Shown here in pieces: positions 1-6,915 of a stretch of 7,905 nt of DNA (positions within the stretch are counted from its first letter, which is position 1; the number at the start of each line of letters is the position of its first letter). Origin of the DNA: Bacteroidota bacterium (GTDB lineage: Bacteria > Bacteroidota > Ignavibacteria > Ignavibacteriales > Melioribacteraceae). A program made the position numbers and the translations under genes. The notes below the pieces were generated by a model. The model was not told the DNA's origin. It was given only the letters and a program-made list of their open reading frames with translations, and did not search any database. Location of the stretch: positions 1 through 7,905 of the forward strand of contig JAMCSN010000155.1 in assembly GCA_023381535.1 (NCBI GenBank), given 5' to 3'.

Positions 1-32
1 AGTATGCTTTTTTATATATAGACGGAGGCAAT

Positions 33-1154
33 ATGAGTTCAGTTAACATACGAACTGTACAATCCAAGAAAGACCTTAACGATTTTCTAAAGTTCGCGTG
101 GAAGATTTATAGGAACGATCCATACTGGGTCCCGCCTCTTATGTATGATAAGAAGAAAATCCTCGACAAGAATAAAAACCCTTTCTACAAACACGCCGAG
201 ATGGAATTATTTCTAGCCGAAAAGAATGGTGAACTTGTAGGCAGAATTGCCGCGGTGAAAAACGATCTTCACAACAAATACCACAATGATAAAGTTGGGT
301 TCTTCGGATTTTTCGAGTGCATAAACGATCAGGAAGTCGCAAACAAACTTTTCGATACTGCAAAAGATTGGCTGAAAGCTAAAGGAATGGATGCGATGCG
401 CGGTCCGGCTAATCCGTCATCAAATGACGAATACGGAATGCTCCTTGACGGATTTGATGACGAGCCTAGATTACTGATGACTTACAATCCGAAGTATTAT
501 CTCGACCTTTGTGAAAAGTACGGAATGAAAAAAGCAAAAGATCTTTATGCGTACAAACTTGAAAACGAAAAAGTTGTCAGTTCAGATAAGTTAAAACGTG
601 TTGCCGAAATTGCTGCTAAAAGATCAGGCATAAAAATCTCACAGCTAAGTATGAAAGATTTTGCAACCGACTTGGAAAGATTCAAATTCGTTTACAACAA
701 AGCATGGGCTCCTAACTACGGTTTCGTTCCATTGACCAATGAAGAGATTGATGCAATGGCGAAAGATTTGAAACCTCTCGTTGAACCATCGCTGGTTATT
801 TTTGGCGAGATTAACAATGAACTTGTCGGCGCGGCACTCGTAATGTTGGACTACAATACAATTTTCAAATCGATGAATGGAAGACTTTTACCTTTTGGCT
901 TTTTGAAATTATTCACCCAAAAGAAAAAAATAAAATGGTGCCGCATTATTACTTTGGGAATTATTCCAGAGTATCAAAAGCGCGGACTCGATGCAGTATT
1001 CTATTGGGAAATTGTTAATCGCGCAGCTAAGCTTGGAATTCTGCTTGGAGAAGCAAGTTGGGTTCTTGAAGATAATGACATGATGAACAGGGGCGCTCAA
1101 GTTATGAACGGAGAAGTTTACAAGAAATACAGACTCTATCAGGTTAGTATTTAG
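33..1154 (+). CDS. YghO-like GNAT-fold N-acetyltransferase family protein
   Basis: The 373-residue product matches, by eye, the YghO-like group of predicted N-acetyltransferases. Members share an N-terminal block with WVPPL (residues 32-36), a KNPF stretch (48-51), HAE (54-56) and a VGRI strand (69-72), then FGFFE (91-95), RGP (123-125), a GFD..P segment (140-145) and YNP..Y (151-156). A second GNAT-like half follows. Near residues 304-320 it has a strand leading into YQKRGLD, which resembles the acyl-CoA pyrophosphate-binding loop. It is probably cytoplasmic, since no signal peptide or membrane segment is visible. The acceptor substrate is unknown. A GGAGG sequence at 24-28, four bases before ATG 33, supports the start. 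The last codons and the stop lie inside a TTAGTNN heptamer array, so the C-terminal VSI may be repeat-derived. The gene converges on the DUF4835 gene. The fold assignment is fairly firm; the reaction is not. Confidence 0.8.
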   Translation: MSSVNIRTVQSKKDLNDFLKFAWKIYRNDPYWVPPLMYDKKKILDKNKNPFYKHAEMELFLAEKNGELVGRIAAVKNDLHNKYHNDKVGFFGFFECINDQEVANKLFDTAKDWLKAKGMDAMRGPANPSSNDEYGMLLDGFDDEPRLLMTYNPKYYLDLCEKYGMKKAKDLYAYKLENEKVVSSDKLKRVAEIAAKRSGIKISQLSMKDFATDLERFKFVYNKAWAPNYGFVPLTNEEIDAMAKDLKPLVEPSLVIFGEINNELVGAALVMLDYNTIFKSMNGRLLPFGFLKLFTQKKKIKWCRIITLGIIPEYQKRGLDAVFYWEIVNRAAKLGILLGEASWVLEDNDMMNRGAQVMNGEVYKKYRLYQVSI

Positions 1155-1171
1155 TAGTTAGTCGTTAGTAA
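1144..1171 (+). repeat. Tandem heptamer array, four units of TTAGTNN
   Basis: Four uninterrupted 7-base units fit TTAGTNN, starting at 1144, 1151, 1158 and 1165. The array covers the last codons and stop of the acetyltransferase gene (stop 1152-1154) and most of the 40-bp gap to the convergent DUF4835 gene. A run of eight A follows at 1176-1183. The copy number and unit length equal those of the GTSAAAN arrays near 6.3-7.3 kb, though the unit sequence differs. No inverted partner is seen nearby. It could be a solo arm of a small element, or a chance low-complexity tract. Confidence 0.6.
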
Positions 1172-1194
1172 TCAGAAAAAAAATGGACCGGAAA

Positions 1195-2094
1195 TTAGTA
1201 CAACTTCATAGCTTCGTCGTACTTTGATGTATGCGGCGGGTCCAGCTTTTTCAAAGTTTCGAAAATCGATTTGTCGGGATAGTTTTTTAGATACTCAACT
1301 ATTTCACCGGCTTTCGCATCAAAGAAAACTTTCATTAAAACATTTCTCGTATCTATCTGATCTTTTACGCTGTACAAATCCGTAATTAATTTTACAATAT
1401 TCTTTAACGCCTGATCGTGAGTTTTTGGATCTCTAAATAAATCTATCCCGTTGTAATGATAATCGAAATAATCTTGGCGGAATTGCTGGTACTTCGCATT
1501 CAGCAAGTTATCAACCAGCGATCTCCGGTTAAACGGCGAACTATCCGACTGCCATCCTTTGCTGAATTGACTGCTTCCACCTCTCACACAAATATCCAAA
1601 GCTTTCTGAAAATAATCCGTTCCGCCGAGAGAATAGTATGAATCAGCATCGAAACCGATAATGATGTAAGCATAATAATCTAATAGACTCGTCAACGGAT
1701 CAAAATCGGTTTGATTGAAATACATTGATTGATTTTTTTGATATTTAAATTGCCATGAGTTATCGAGAATAGTCATCATCAAAGAATTGAGCAGCGTGTT
1801 TTCAATAATACGCTGACTAGTAACAACCAGCTGAGTGGTGTATGTAACCTCATCGGATGAACCGGTGAAGAAAATATTAAATGTACACTTAATCTTTTCC
1901 CCTTGCCAACTCTGTCCGGTGAACTTTGTATTGTTAAGATAATCCTGAACTTGAGTTTTGAAATTATCAACGCGCTCTCGTGAGGCAGTCGGCAGTTGTT
2001 CTAAATTCACTACAACAGTAGCGTCCAATTCTTGTGCAGAAAGTATTGTCGACCAAACAAAAAACATTACCAAGAGTACTGCCGACTTCTTCAT
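1195..2094 (-). CDS. porD: DUF4835 family exported protein (PorD-like)
   Basis: The 299-residue protein has a signal peptide (about residues 1-21, basic start, hydrophobic core, ending SAQ) and then the DUF4835 layout. There is an early strand with TVVVNLEQLP (26-35), a long helix, W63 and a conserved central region with LTSLLDYYAYIIIGFD (134-149), LGG (156-158), YFQKA (161-165), GW (180-181), NR (189-190) and YDYHYNG-type residues near 209-216. In Bacteroidota this family is annotated as the type IX secretion protein PorD, thought to act in the periplasm or envelope; its exact role is unsettled. CTCC at 2102-2105 (GGAG on the coding strand), nine bases before the ATG, supports the start. It diverges from the barrel/helix-hairpin-helix pair across 90 bp. 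Family membership is fairly sure. A secretion role in this organism is inference, because no core Por genes are in the window. Confidence 0.8.
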   Translation of the reverse strand: MKKSAVLLVMFFVWSTILSAQELDATVVVNLEQLPTASRERVDNFKTQVQDYLNNTKFTGQSWQGEKIKCTFNIFFTGSSDEVTYTTQLVVTSQRIIENTLLNSLMMTILDNSWQFKYQKNQSMYFNQTDFDPLTSLLDYYAYIIIGFDADSYYSLGGTDYFQKALDICVRGGSSQFSKGWQSDSSPFNRRSLVDNLLNAKYQQFRQDYFDYHYNGIDLFRDPKTHDQALKNIVKLITDLYSVKDQIDTRNVLMKVFFDAKAGEIVEYLKNYPDKSIFETLKKLDPPHTSKYDEAMKLY

Positions 2095-2184
2095 CTGATC
2101 ACTCCGACTTTTATTGTGTAATCAAAATAGATATTTGGAAAAAATTAAACAATCCCTTAAGTTATAGTGAACATTTTAACTACC
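2095..2184. promoter_or_regulatory. Divergent intergenic region, probably with promoters for both sides
   Basis: This 90-bp AT-rich gap separates two divergently transcribed exported-protein genes, so it should hold both promoters. I looked for the Bacteroidota -7 box TANNTTTG and for sigma-70 type boxes and found only near matches, for example TATTTG at 2132-2137. No promoter is therefore assigned. The one clear signal is the GGAG Shine-Dalgarno of the minus-strand gene at 2102-2105. Confidence 0.4.
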
Positions 2185-2988
2185 ATGAAAAGTATTTTAC
2201 TTTTACTATTCATTTCGGTTGAATGTTTCGCACAGATCCAACCGGGGGCACACCAAGCAGCCTTAGCCCATTCCGATATAGCCTCCGCCGGCGACGCATT
2301 CAGCCTATTCAATAATCCAGCAGGGATTGCATTAATCCATTCGAGAGAGATCGGAATAAATTATTCCCCCGCTCCGTTTGAAATGAAAGAATTATCCAAC
2401 GCGTTCGCGTCCTACTGCGAGCCAACTGATTTTGGAAATTTCAGCGCCGGTTTCAGCATTTACGGATTCGAACTTTACAAAGAAACTCAATTCGTGTTTG
2501 GTTACGGTCGCAACATTTCGCGGAATTTTTCCATCGGCGCGTCAGCTATCTATAAAAATATTACAATTAAGAATTACGGCTCGAAAGGAGTTTTTCTTTT
2601 TAATCTTGGAGCTATTGCAAAAATCAACGAACAATTTGGAATCGGATTTTCTGCTGAGAATATTACCAGGGCAACAATTAATTCTGAATCAAATCAAATT
2701 CCGACGGTATTGTGGGCGGGCGCATACGCAAAATTTCTTGAAGAACTGACCTTCAGCATTGCTGCAAGAAAAGAATTGGGGTTTAATCCTTCTCTAAGAC
2801 TCGGCGCCGAATATAGTCTATTGGATTTTGTTCAAGTTCGGTTCGGAGTTTCTAATGAACCGAGCACCTTCTCCAGCGGTTTCGGAGTTCAATACGAATT
2901 TATGCAGTTTGATTATGCTTTTTCTTCTCATCCGGATTTAGGATTCACACATCAATTTGGTTTGATTGTTCATTTCAGCAGTAACTAA
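2185..2988 (+). CDS. PorV/PorQ-like outer-membrane beta-barrel protein
   Basis: The 267-residue product starts with a signal peptide (residues 1-17, five-leucine core, ending FAQ). A segment resembling the N-terminus of PorV/PorQ and UPF0164 barrels follows: DIASAGDAFSLFNNPAGIA, about residues 31-49, with the NNPAG turn seen in FadL/PorV-like proteins. The rest is alternating Gly/aromatic strands, such as FSAGFSIYG (86-94), FSIGASAIYK (115-124) and FGIGFSAENI (151-160), and ends near a hydrophobic strand. The expected location is the outer membrane. I chose ATG 2185 over in-frame GTG 2167 because it gives a proper signal peptide; there is no clear Shine-Dalgarno for either. Only 8 bp separate it from the next gene, so the two are probably co-transcribed. 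At 267 residues it is shorter than typical PorV/PorQ, so the precise family is uncertain; a generic barrel is the safe reading. Confidence 0.7.
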   Translation: MKSILLLLFISVECFAQIQPGAHQAALAHSDIASAGDAFSLFNNPAGIALIHSREIGINYSPAPFEMKELSNAFASYCEPTDFGNFSAGFSIYGFELYKETQFVFGYGRNISRNFSIGASAIYKNITIKNYGSKGVFLFNLGAIAKINEQFGIGFSAENITRATINSESNQIPTVLWAGAYAKFLEELTFSIAARKELGFNPSLRLGAEYSLLDFVQVRFGVSNEPSTFSSGFGVQYEFMQFDYAFSSHPDLGFTHQFGLIVHFSSN

Positions 2989-2996
2989 AAGATTAG

Positions 2997-4979
2997 ATGA
3001 AAACATTTATATCAATCTTTATACTATTAATATGTTCGGTAGAACTCGCCGCACAGTCAGACACAACTGCATTTCAGAAGGACCTTGATAAAATTTTAGA
3101 AGATATAACTGCCGAGAAGGAAAGCTCACAATTTTACGACATGGTAGAATATCTTAAGGAGAATCCTATTAGAATAAATTTTGCCACTGAGGATGATCTT
3201 CTGCAAATACCTTTCGTCAACCGCGAAGATGCAAAGATGATCATCAAACAAAGAAAAACGATCGGCGGATTTTATACCGAAGAGACATTTAAGAATATTG
3301 ATGGGGTTGCAAGCGATGTGATAGACAAGATTTTGCCGTTTATAGATTTCAGTCGTAACAAAGGATTCACACTTCTTAATCAATTCTCGCAAAGCATAAA
3401 GTCGCTTACAGTGACTTACCGTTCACGGGTATTAAGAGATTTACAGCAAGACCGCGCATATTTAACGGGAAAGTACTACGGATCGGATTTAAAAATTTAT
3501 AACCGGCTGGTGCTGAACAACAAGAACGATATTCATGCCGGCATTATAGTTGAAAAAGATGCCGGTGAAAAATCGCTGACGGATTTTAACTCATTCCATC
3601 TTTCTCTGCAAAATTTAGGTTTTGTGCAAAACATAATTTTTGGCGATTACAGCGTTGGGTTTGGTCAAGGCATTGCATTGTGGAGCCGTTCGTCAATGTC
3701 TAAGGGAAGCGAAACTGTAGATGTTCTTCCGCGGGATGCGCACGGAATAAAACCTTATCTCAGCACAGATGAGAATATGTTTTTCAGAGGAGTTGCCGCC
3801 AAAACTGTTTTCGATAATTTCAGTTTGTACACATTTTATTCTGACAAATATTTAGACGGCACGATCGATTCAACAACTAATCAGATTAGGTCATTGGTCA
3901 CGGATGGACTTCATCGTAACGCATCCGAAGCGGCACATAAACATGTAATCAATGAGAAATGTTACGGTGCGTCAATTAACTATACTTACTCGGATCGGTT
4001 TGGCTTAGGAATTCTTTACTACACTTCAAAATTTGGAAATGATTTTGAAAAAGAGACAGCGCTCGATCCGTCCGGTAATACTTTTGATTATCTTTCCTCC
4101 TGCTACAATTTCAAAATAGGTAAATTATATTTTAGCGGCGAAACCGCATACTCTAACAAATCGGTCTCTACTATCAACAGCGCGCAAATCACAATAGATA
4201 AGAATTTTGCATTGGTGTTTTCTTATCGAAACTATTCTAAAGACTACTGGAGCTTTCATGCAAATGGTTTCGGTGAAAAGGACGGAACACAAAACGAAAG
4301 CGGATTCTACACAGGTATTCATTGGCGGACGGCTTACGGAATCTTTGACGTTTATTACGATCAATTCAGATTTCCGTACGCGGCAAATAATTTTTTGTTC
4401 CCGTCTCAAGGGAACGACTTTCTTGTTTATTACACTTTGAGACCATTCAAAAGCGGCGAGCTACGATTAAAATACCGTATCAAATCGAAAGATGATGTCG
4501 CGGCGCTGAAGGATCAGTTGGGGCTTATAAAAGGTACAACAGAAAATTACCGTGCAGAACTGTTGTACCGTGTGTTAAGAAATGTTCAGTTGCGAACGCG
4601 TGTTGAAATTGTAAACGTGCACTCAACAACAGTAAGTTCAAGCGAAAAAGGTTTTCTAATGTATCAGGAAGTTCAATTCTCCCCTATCCGGTCTCTCGGC
4701 ATCAGCGCTCGCGTTGTTTTATTCAAAACAGATTCTTACAATTCCAGAGTTTATGAATATGAAAGCGACTTGGCAGGCGTGATGACAACACCGCCACTTT
4801 ATGGCGATGGAATGCGATGGTATCTGCTCGCGCGATATAATACTCCGTTCGGCTTTACGCTCACTTTTAAATACGCTGAATCATTCAAGCCGAGTGAAAC
4901 TTCGTTCGGAAGCGGCGCTACATTTGTTAACGGGAACTTAGATAACAGAGTAAGTCTTCAAATCGATTTTAAGATGTAA
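2997..4979 (+). CDS. Exported protein with ComEA-like helix-hairpin-helix region and predicted C-terminal beta-barrel
   Basis: The 660-residue protein opens with a signal peptide (about 1-20, ending AAQ), then a short charged helical stretch. Next comes a helix-hairpin-helix type region at about 53-118: NP.RINFAT (56-64), LLQIPFVN (68-75), and a second copy around GGFYTEETFKNIDGV (90-104), with the spacing seen in ComEA-like DNA-binding domains. From about 125 onward the sequence is rich in alternating aromatic and polar strands to a final strand ending in FKM, as in an outer-membrane barrel. A conserved-looking stretch between about 215 and 260 includes GFGQGIALW, a later HGIKPYLS and FFRGVAA; I recall similar stretches in helix-hairpin-helix barrel proteins of Bacteroidota. 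It lies 8 bp after the barrel gene, probably in the same operon. No clear Shine-Dalgarno precedes ATG 2997. Whether it binds DNA, as in uptake, is unproven; the hairpins might instead be a periplasmic structural module. Confidence 0.72.
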   Translation: MKTFISIFILLICSVELAAQSDTTAFQKDLDKILEDITAEKESSQFYDMVEYLKENPIRINFATEDDLLQIPFVNREDAKMIIKQRKTIGGFYTEETFKNIDGVASDVIDKILPFIDFSRNKGFTLLNQFSQSIKSLTVTYRSRVLRDLQQDRAYLTGKYYGSDLKIYNRLVLNNKNDIHAGIIVEKDAGEKSLTDFNSFHLSLQNLGFVQNIIFGDYSVGFGQGIALWSRSSMSKGSETVDVLPRDAHGIKPYLSTDENMFFRGVAAKTVFDNFSLYTFYSDKYLDGTIDSTTNQIRSLVTDGLHRNASEAAHKHVINEKCYGASINYTYSDRFGLGILYYTSKFGNDFEKETALDPSGNTFDYLSSCYNFKIGKLYFSGETAYSNKSVSTINSAQITIDKNFALVFSYRNYSKDYWSFHANGFGEKDGTQNESGFYTGIHWRTAYGIFDVYYDQFRFPYAANNFLFPSQGNDFLVYYTLRPFKSGELRLKYRIKSKDDVAALKDQLGLIKGTTENYRAELLYRVLRNVQLRTRVEIVNVHSTTVSSSEKGFLMYQEVQFSPIRSLGISARVVLFKTDSYNSRVYEYESDLAGVMTTPPLYGDGMRWYLLARYNTPFGFTLTFKYAESFKPSETSFGSGATFVNGNLDNRVSLQIDFKM

Positions 4980-5123
4980 CTCAGATACAAGTACGATCTG
5001 CTGCGGTATCATTTACAGTCAACAAAATTTTTTGATTAAAAAAATCTATCGGTTATTCGAGTTGCCAAATTCGACCCATCTCTCTAAGTTGCAGAAGAAA
5101 ATTTCTAAATATTGAGGTTATGA
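4980..5123 (+). other. Intergenic gap before the dehydrogenase gene
   Basis: This 144-bp gap probably holds the end of the envelope transcript and the promoter of the metabolic cluster. A T-run and an A-run at 5028-5033 and 5038-5044 could pair, but this A/T-only stem is not a convincing terminator. No promoter box is convincing. GAGG at 5114-5117, six bases before ATG 5124, is a usable Shine-Dalgarno. Confidence 0.4.
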
Positions 5124-6302
5124 ATGAGAACGATTGTTGCGCTTCCCGGTGACGGAATTGGAAAAGTTGTTTTACCGGAATCAATAAGACTATTGGATGC
5201 AGCGGGATTCAAAGCTGATTACGTTTGGGGTGATATCGGATGGGATTTTTGGTGTAAAGAAGGAAACGCGCTACCGCAACGGACAATCGATTTAATTGTT
5301 CAGCACAAAATTGCTCTGTTCGGTGCGATAACAAGCAAGCCGAAAGATGCCGCTGAAAAGGAACTCGATCCAGCGTTGAAAGGAAAAGGTTATGTTTATT
5401 TTTCTCCAATCGTAAGTCTTCGCCAGCATTTCAATCTTGATATTTGTATTCGTCCGTGTCTCTCATTTAAAGGGAATCCACTGAACTTCATTCGGCAAAG
5501 TGCCAGTGGAGGAATTGAAGAACCGATTATTAATACAGTTATCTTCAGACAGAACACAGAAGGACTTTATTCTGGAGTTGAGTGGACTAATCCTCCAAAA
5601 GTAGTTCGAGACGCATTCGAGACGCATCCCAAGATGAAAACATTTAAGAACGTACCGAGCGAAGAGCTGGCAATCTCAAGTAGAATCGTCACAAAGAAAG
5701 CGAGCGAAAGAATTATCCGCGCCGCGTTCGAACACGCAAAGAAATTTGGTTACAAAAATCTTACGCTTTGCGAGAAGCCGAACGTTCTGCGCGAGACATC
5801 CGGAATGATGTTCAAGATTGCAAAAGAAATTGCGAAGGAATATCCTAACATTACATTGTGGGATACAAACATCGATGCACAGATGATGTGGCTTACTAAA
5901 AATCCAGAGGACTACGGTGTGATCGTCGCCGAAAATATGTTTGGCGATATAATCAGCGATGGATTTGCCGGATTAATCGGCGGACTCGGATTTGCGTGCA
6001 GCGCCAACATCGGCGAAGAAGTCGCAGTCTTTGAACCGACTCACGGCTCAGCGCCGAAATATGAGAAGCTCAATCCTTCTATCGTAAACCCGATTGCAAT
6101 GTTTATGAGCGCGTGCATGATGTTGGATCATATCGGTGAAAAAGAAATTTCGAACAAGATTAGAAAAGCAATTGCGTCTGTAGTTGAAGAAGGTAAAGTT
6201 AGAACTTACGATATGCTGAAACTGCGCGGCGGTGCAGATGTATTTGGAAAAGGTGCGGCATCAACTAATCAAATGACCGATGCAGTGATTTCAAAACTTT
6301 AG
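5124..6302 (+). CDS. Isocitrate/isopropylmalate-family dehydrogenase, probable homoisocitrate dehydrogenase
   Basis: This 392-residue enzyme belongs to the beta-decarboxylating dehydrogenases, which oxidise and decarboxylate a 2-hydroxy acid with NAD(P) and a divalent metal. Visible family parts are the LPGDGIG start (7-13), substrate arginines R100, R110 and R142, catalytic Y149 and K218, metal-binding D251, D275 and D279 in the NIDA and FGDIISD motifs, and HGSAP (307-311). The backbone resembles NADP isocitrate dehydrogenase (VIFRQNTEGLYSGVEW, 139-154). However, the substrate loop is SPIVSLR (94-100): the Asn that E. coli isocitrate dehydrogenase has two residues after its key Ser is Ile here. 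Yeast homoisocitrate dehydrogenase, as I recall it, has SPIV at this place. K312, Y313, Y362 and K366 match NADP-specific positions of the E. coli enzyme. With a homoaconitase-like gene downstream, homoisocitrate dehydrogenase of the alpha-aminoadipate lysine route is the best call; isocitrate or isopropylmalate dehydrogenase are alternatives. The family is certain, the substrate is inferred. Confidence 0.8.
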   Translation: MRTIVALPGDGIGKVVLPESIRLLDAAGFKADYVWGDIGWDFWCKEGNALPQRTIDLIVQHKIALFGAITSKPKDAAEKELDPALKGKGYVYFSPIVSLRQHFNLDICIRPCLSFKGNPLNFIRQSASGGIEEPIINTVIFRQNTEGLYSGVEWTNPPKVVRDAFETHPKMKTFKNVPSEELAISSRIVTKKASERIIRAAFEHAKKFGYKNLTLCEKPNVLRETSGMMFKIAKEIAKEYPNITLWDTNIDAQMMWLTKNPEDYGVIVAENMFGDIISDGFAGLIGGLGFACSANIGEEVAVFEPTHGSAPKYEKLNPSIVNPIAMFMSACMMLDHIGEKEISNKIRKAIASVVEEGKVRTYDMLKLRGGADVFGKGAASTNQMTDAVISKL

Positions 6303-6306
6303 TCGC

Positions 6307-6374
6307 CAAACGTGAAGGGTGAAACGGAAGTCGTTTGCGAAGTTGTTTCACTTTTCATATTTCATTTTTCACGG
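6307..6374. repeat. Small hairpin element built of GTSAAAN heptamers
   Basis: The element begins four bases after the dehydrogenase stop. The left arm holds two heptamers of type GTGAANN (6312-6325). The right arm holds four units in the complementary orientation, NTTTCAY (6345-6372), separated by 19 bases. GTGAAAC at 6319-6325 pairs perfectly with GTTTCAC at 6345-6351, and CGTGAA at 6311-6316 can pair with TTCACG at 6368-6373. The left part 6307-6324 matches 6935-6952 of the next element at 16 of 18 positions. It looks like an empty or collapsed relative of the element at 6915-7281. Confidence 0.7.
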
Positions 6375-6376
6375 AG
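6373..6376 (+). promoter_or_regulatory. Shine-Dalgarno that fixes the HD-protein start
   Basis: GGAG lies five bases before ATG 6382 and sits exactly at the outer edge of the heptamer hairpin. An earlier in-frame GTG at 6319 would translate through the repeat and has no ribosome site of its own, so the ATG at 6382 is preferred. Confidence 0.65.
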
Positions 6377-6381
6377 TACCA

Positions 6382-6915
6382 ATGAGAGATAAAGTAAAAA
6401 AAATCTGGCCGGAAATTGAATGGATCAACGACCGGAAATTGAAAAACAAAGTTTTGGATTGCTGGGTTTACGCTTTAGAAAAATCCGCTCTCACAATCAA
6501 AGATCTTGAAACAATTCCGTTTTCGCTTCTTGTCAAGAATTGTAAAATTTCATTTATGAATCATAAGCGAACTTGTGTAAAGCTCGCCGTAGAAATGGCT
6601 AAGATCATGCAAGATAATTTCGGCAGCGAAATAAAAATCAACATGGATTATCTTATCGCCGGTGCCATTCTGATTGATGTCGGTAAACTTTTGGAATACG
6701 AAAAAGTAAAAGGCAAAATTGTTACAAGCAAAGCCGGCGAGTTAGTGCGGCATCCGTTCAGTGGACAAGCAATTGCGGCACGTTTCGATTTACCCGCTGA
6801 AGTTCAGCATATTATTGCAACGCATTCTACGGAGGGAGATCTCGGCAAGCGTTCTGTCGAATCAATTATAGTTCATCATGCAGATTTTGTTTCGTTTGAA
6901 CCGTTTAGGTCGTAA
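6382..6915 (+). CDS. Small HD-domain protein with altered HD doublet
   Basis: The product is a 177-residue soluble protein of the HD-domain (metal-dependent phosphohydrolase) type. Visible landmarks are H61 (MNHKR), the helix AGAILIDVGKLLEY (93-106), RHPFSG with H124, IIATHS with H148, and VHHADF with D168. In normal HD proteins the second landmark reads HD; here it is I98-D99. The Ile codon is ATT, two changes from a His codon, so this is not a simple sequencing error. Other metal ligands appear intact, so it may have weak, altered or no hydrolase activity. The closing FEPF (172-175) and HPFSG give it a distinct subfamily look. It sits between the dehydrogenase and the homoaconitase on the same strand, which suggests a link to that pathway, but no substrate can be named. 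Repeat elements flank it on both sides. The start at 6382 is supported by GGAG at 6373. Confidence 0.75.
   Translation: MRDKVKKIWPEIEWINDRKLKNKVLDCWVYALEKSALTIKDLETIPFSLLVKNCKISFMNHKRTCVKLAVEMAKIMQDNFGSEIKINMDYLIAGAILIDVGKLLEYEKVKGKIVTSKAGELVRHPFSGQAIAARFDLPAEVQHIIATHSTEGDLGKRSVESIIVHHADFVSFEPFRS

Noticed and set aside
2114..2137. Bacteroidota-type promoter (TTG and TATTTG) in the divergent gap
   Set aside because: The -7 box lacks the two spacer bases of TANNTTTG, so it does not fit the consensus.
2167..2184. GTG start six codons before the barrel gene's ATG
   Set aside because: Starting at ATG 2185 gives a standard signal peptide with Lys at position 2; the GTG has no ribosome site.
2432..2749. 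Second-frame reading of 105 codons inside the barrel gene
   Set aside because: It lies wholly within the well-supported barrel frame and shows no domain or signal of its own.
5027..5045. A/T hairpin as terminator of the envelope operon
   Set aside because: The stem is only T against A with no GC core, which is expected by chance in AT-rich gaps.
6319..6381. Upstream in-frame extension of the HD protein from a GTG codon
   Set aside because: The extra 21 residues are a translation of the heptamer hairpin, and a good GGAG site with ATG lies at 6373-6384.
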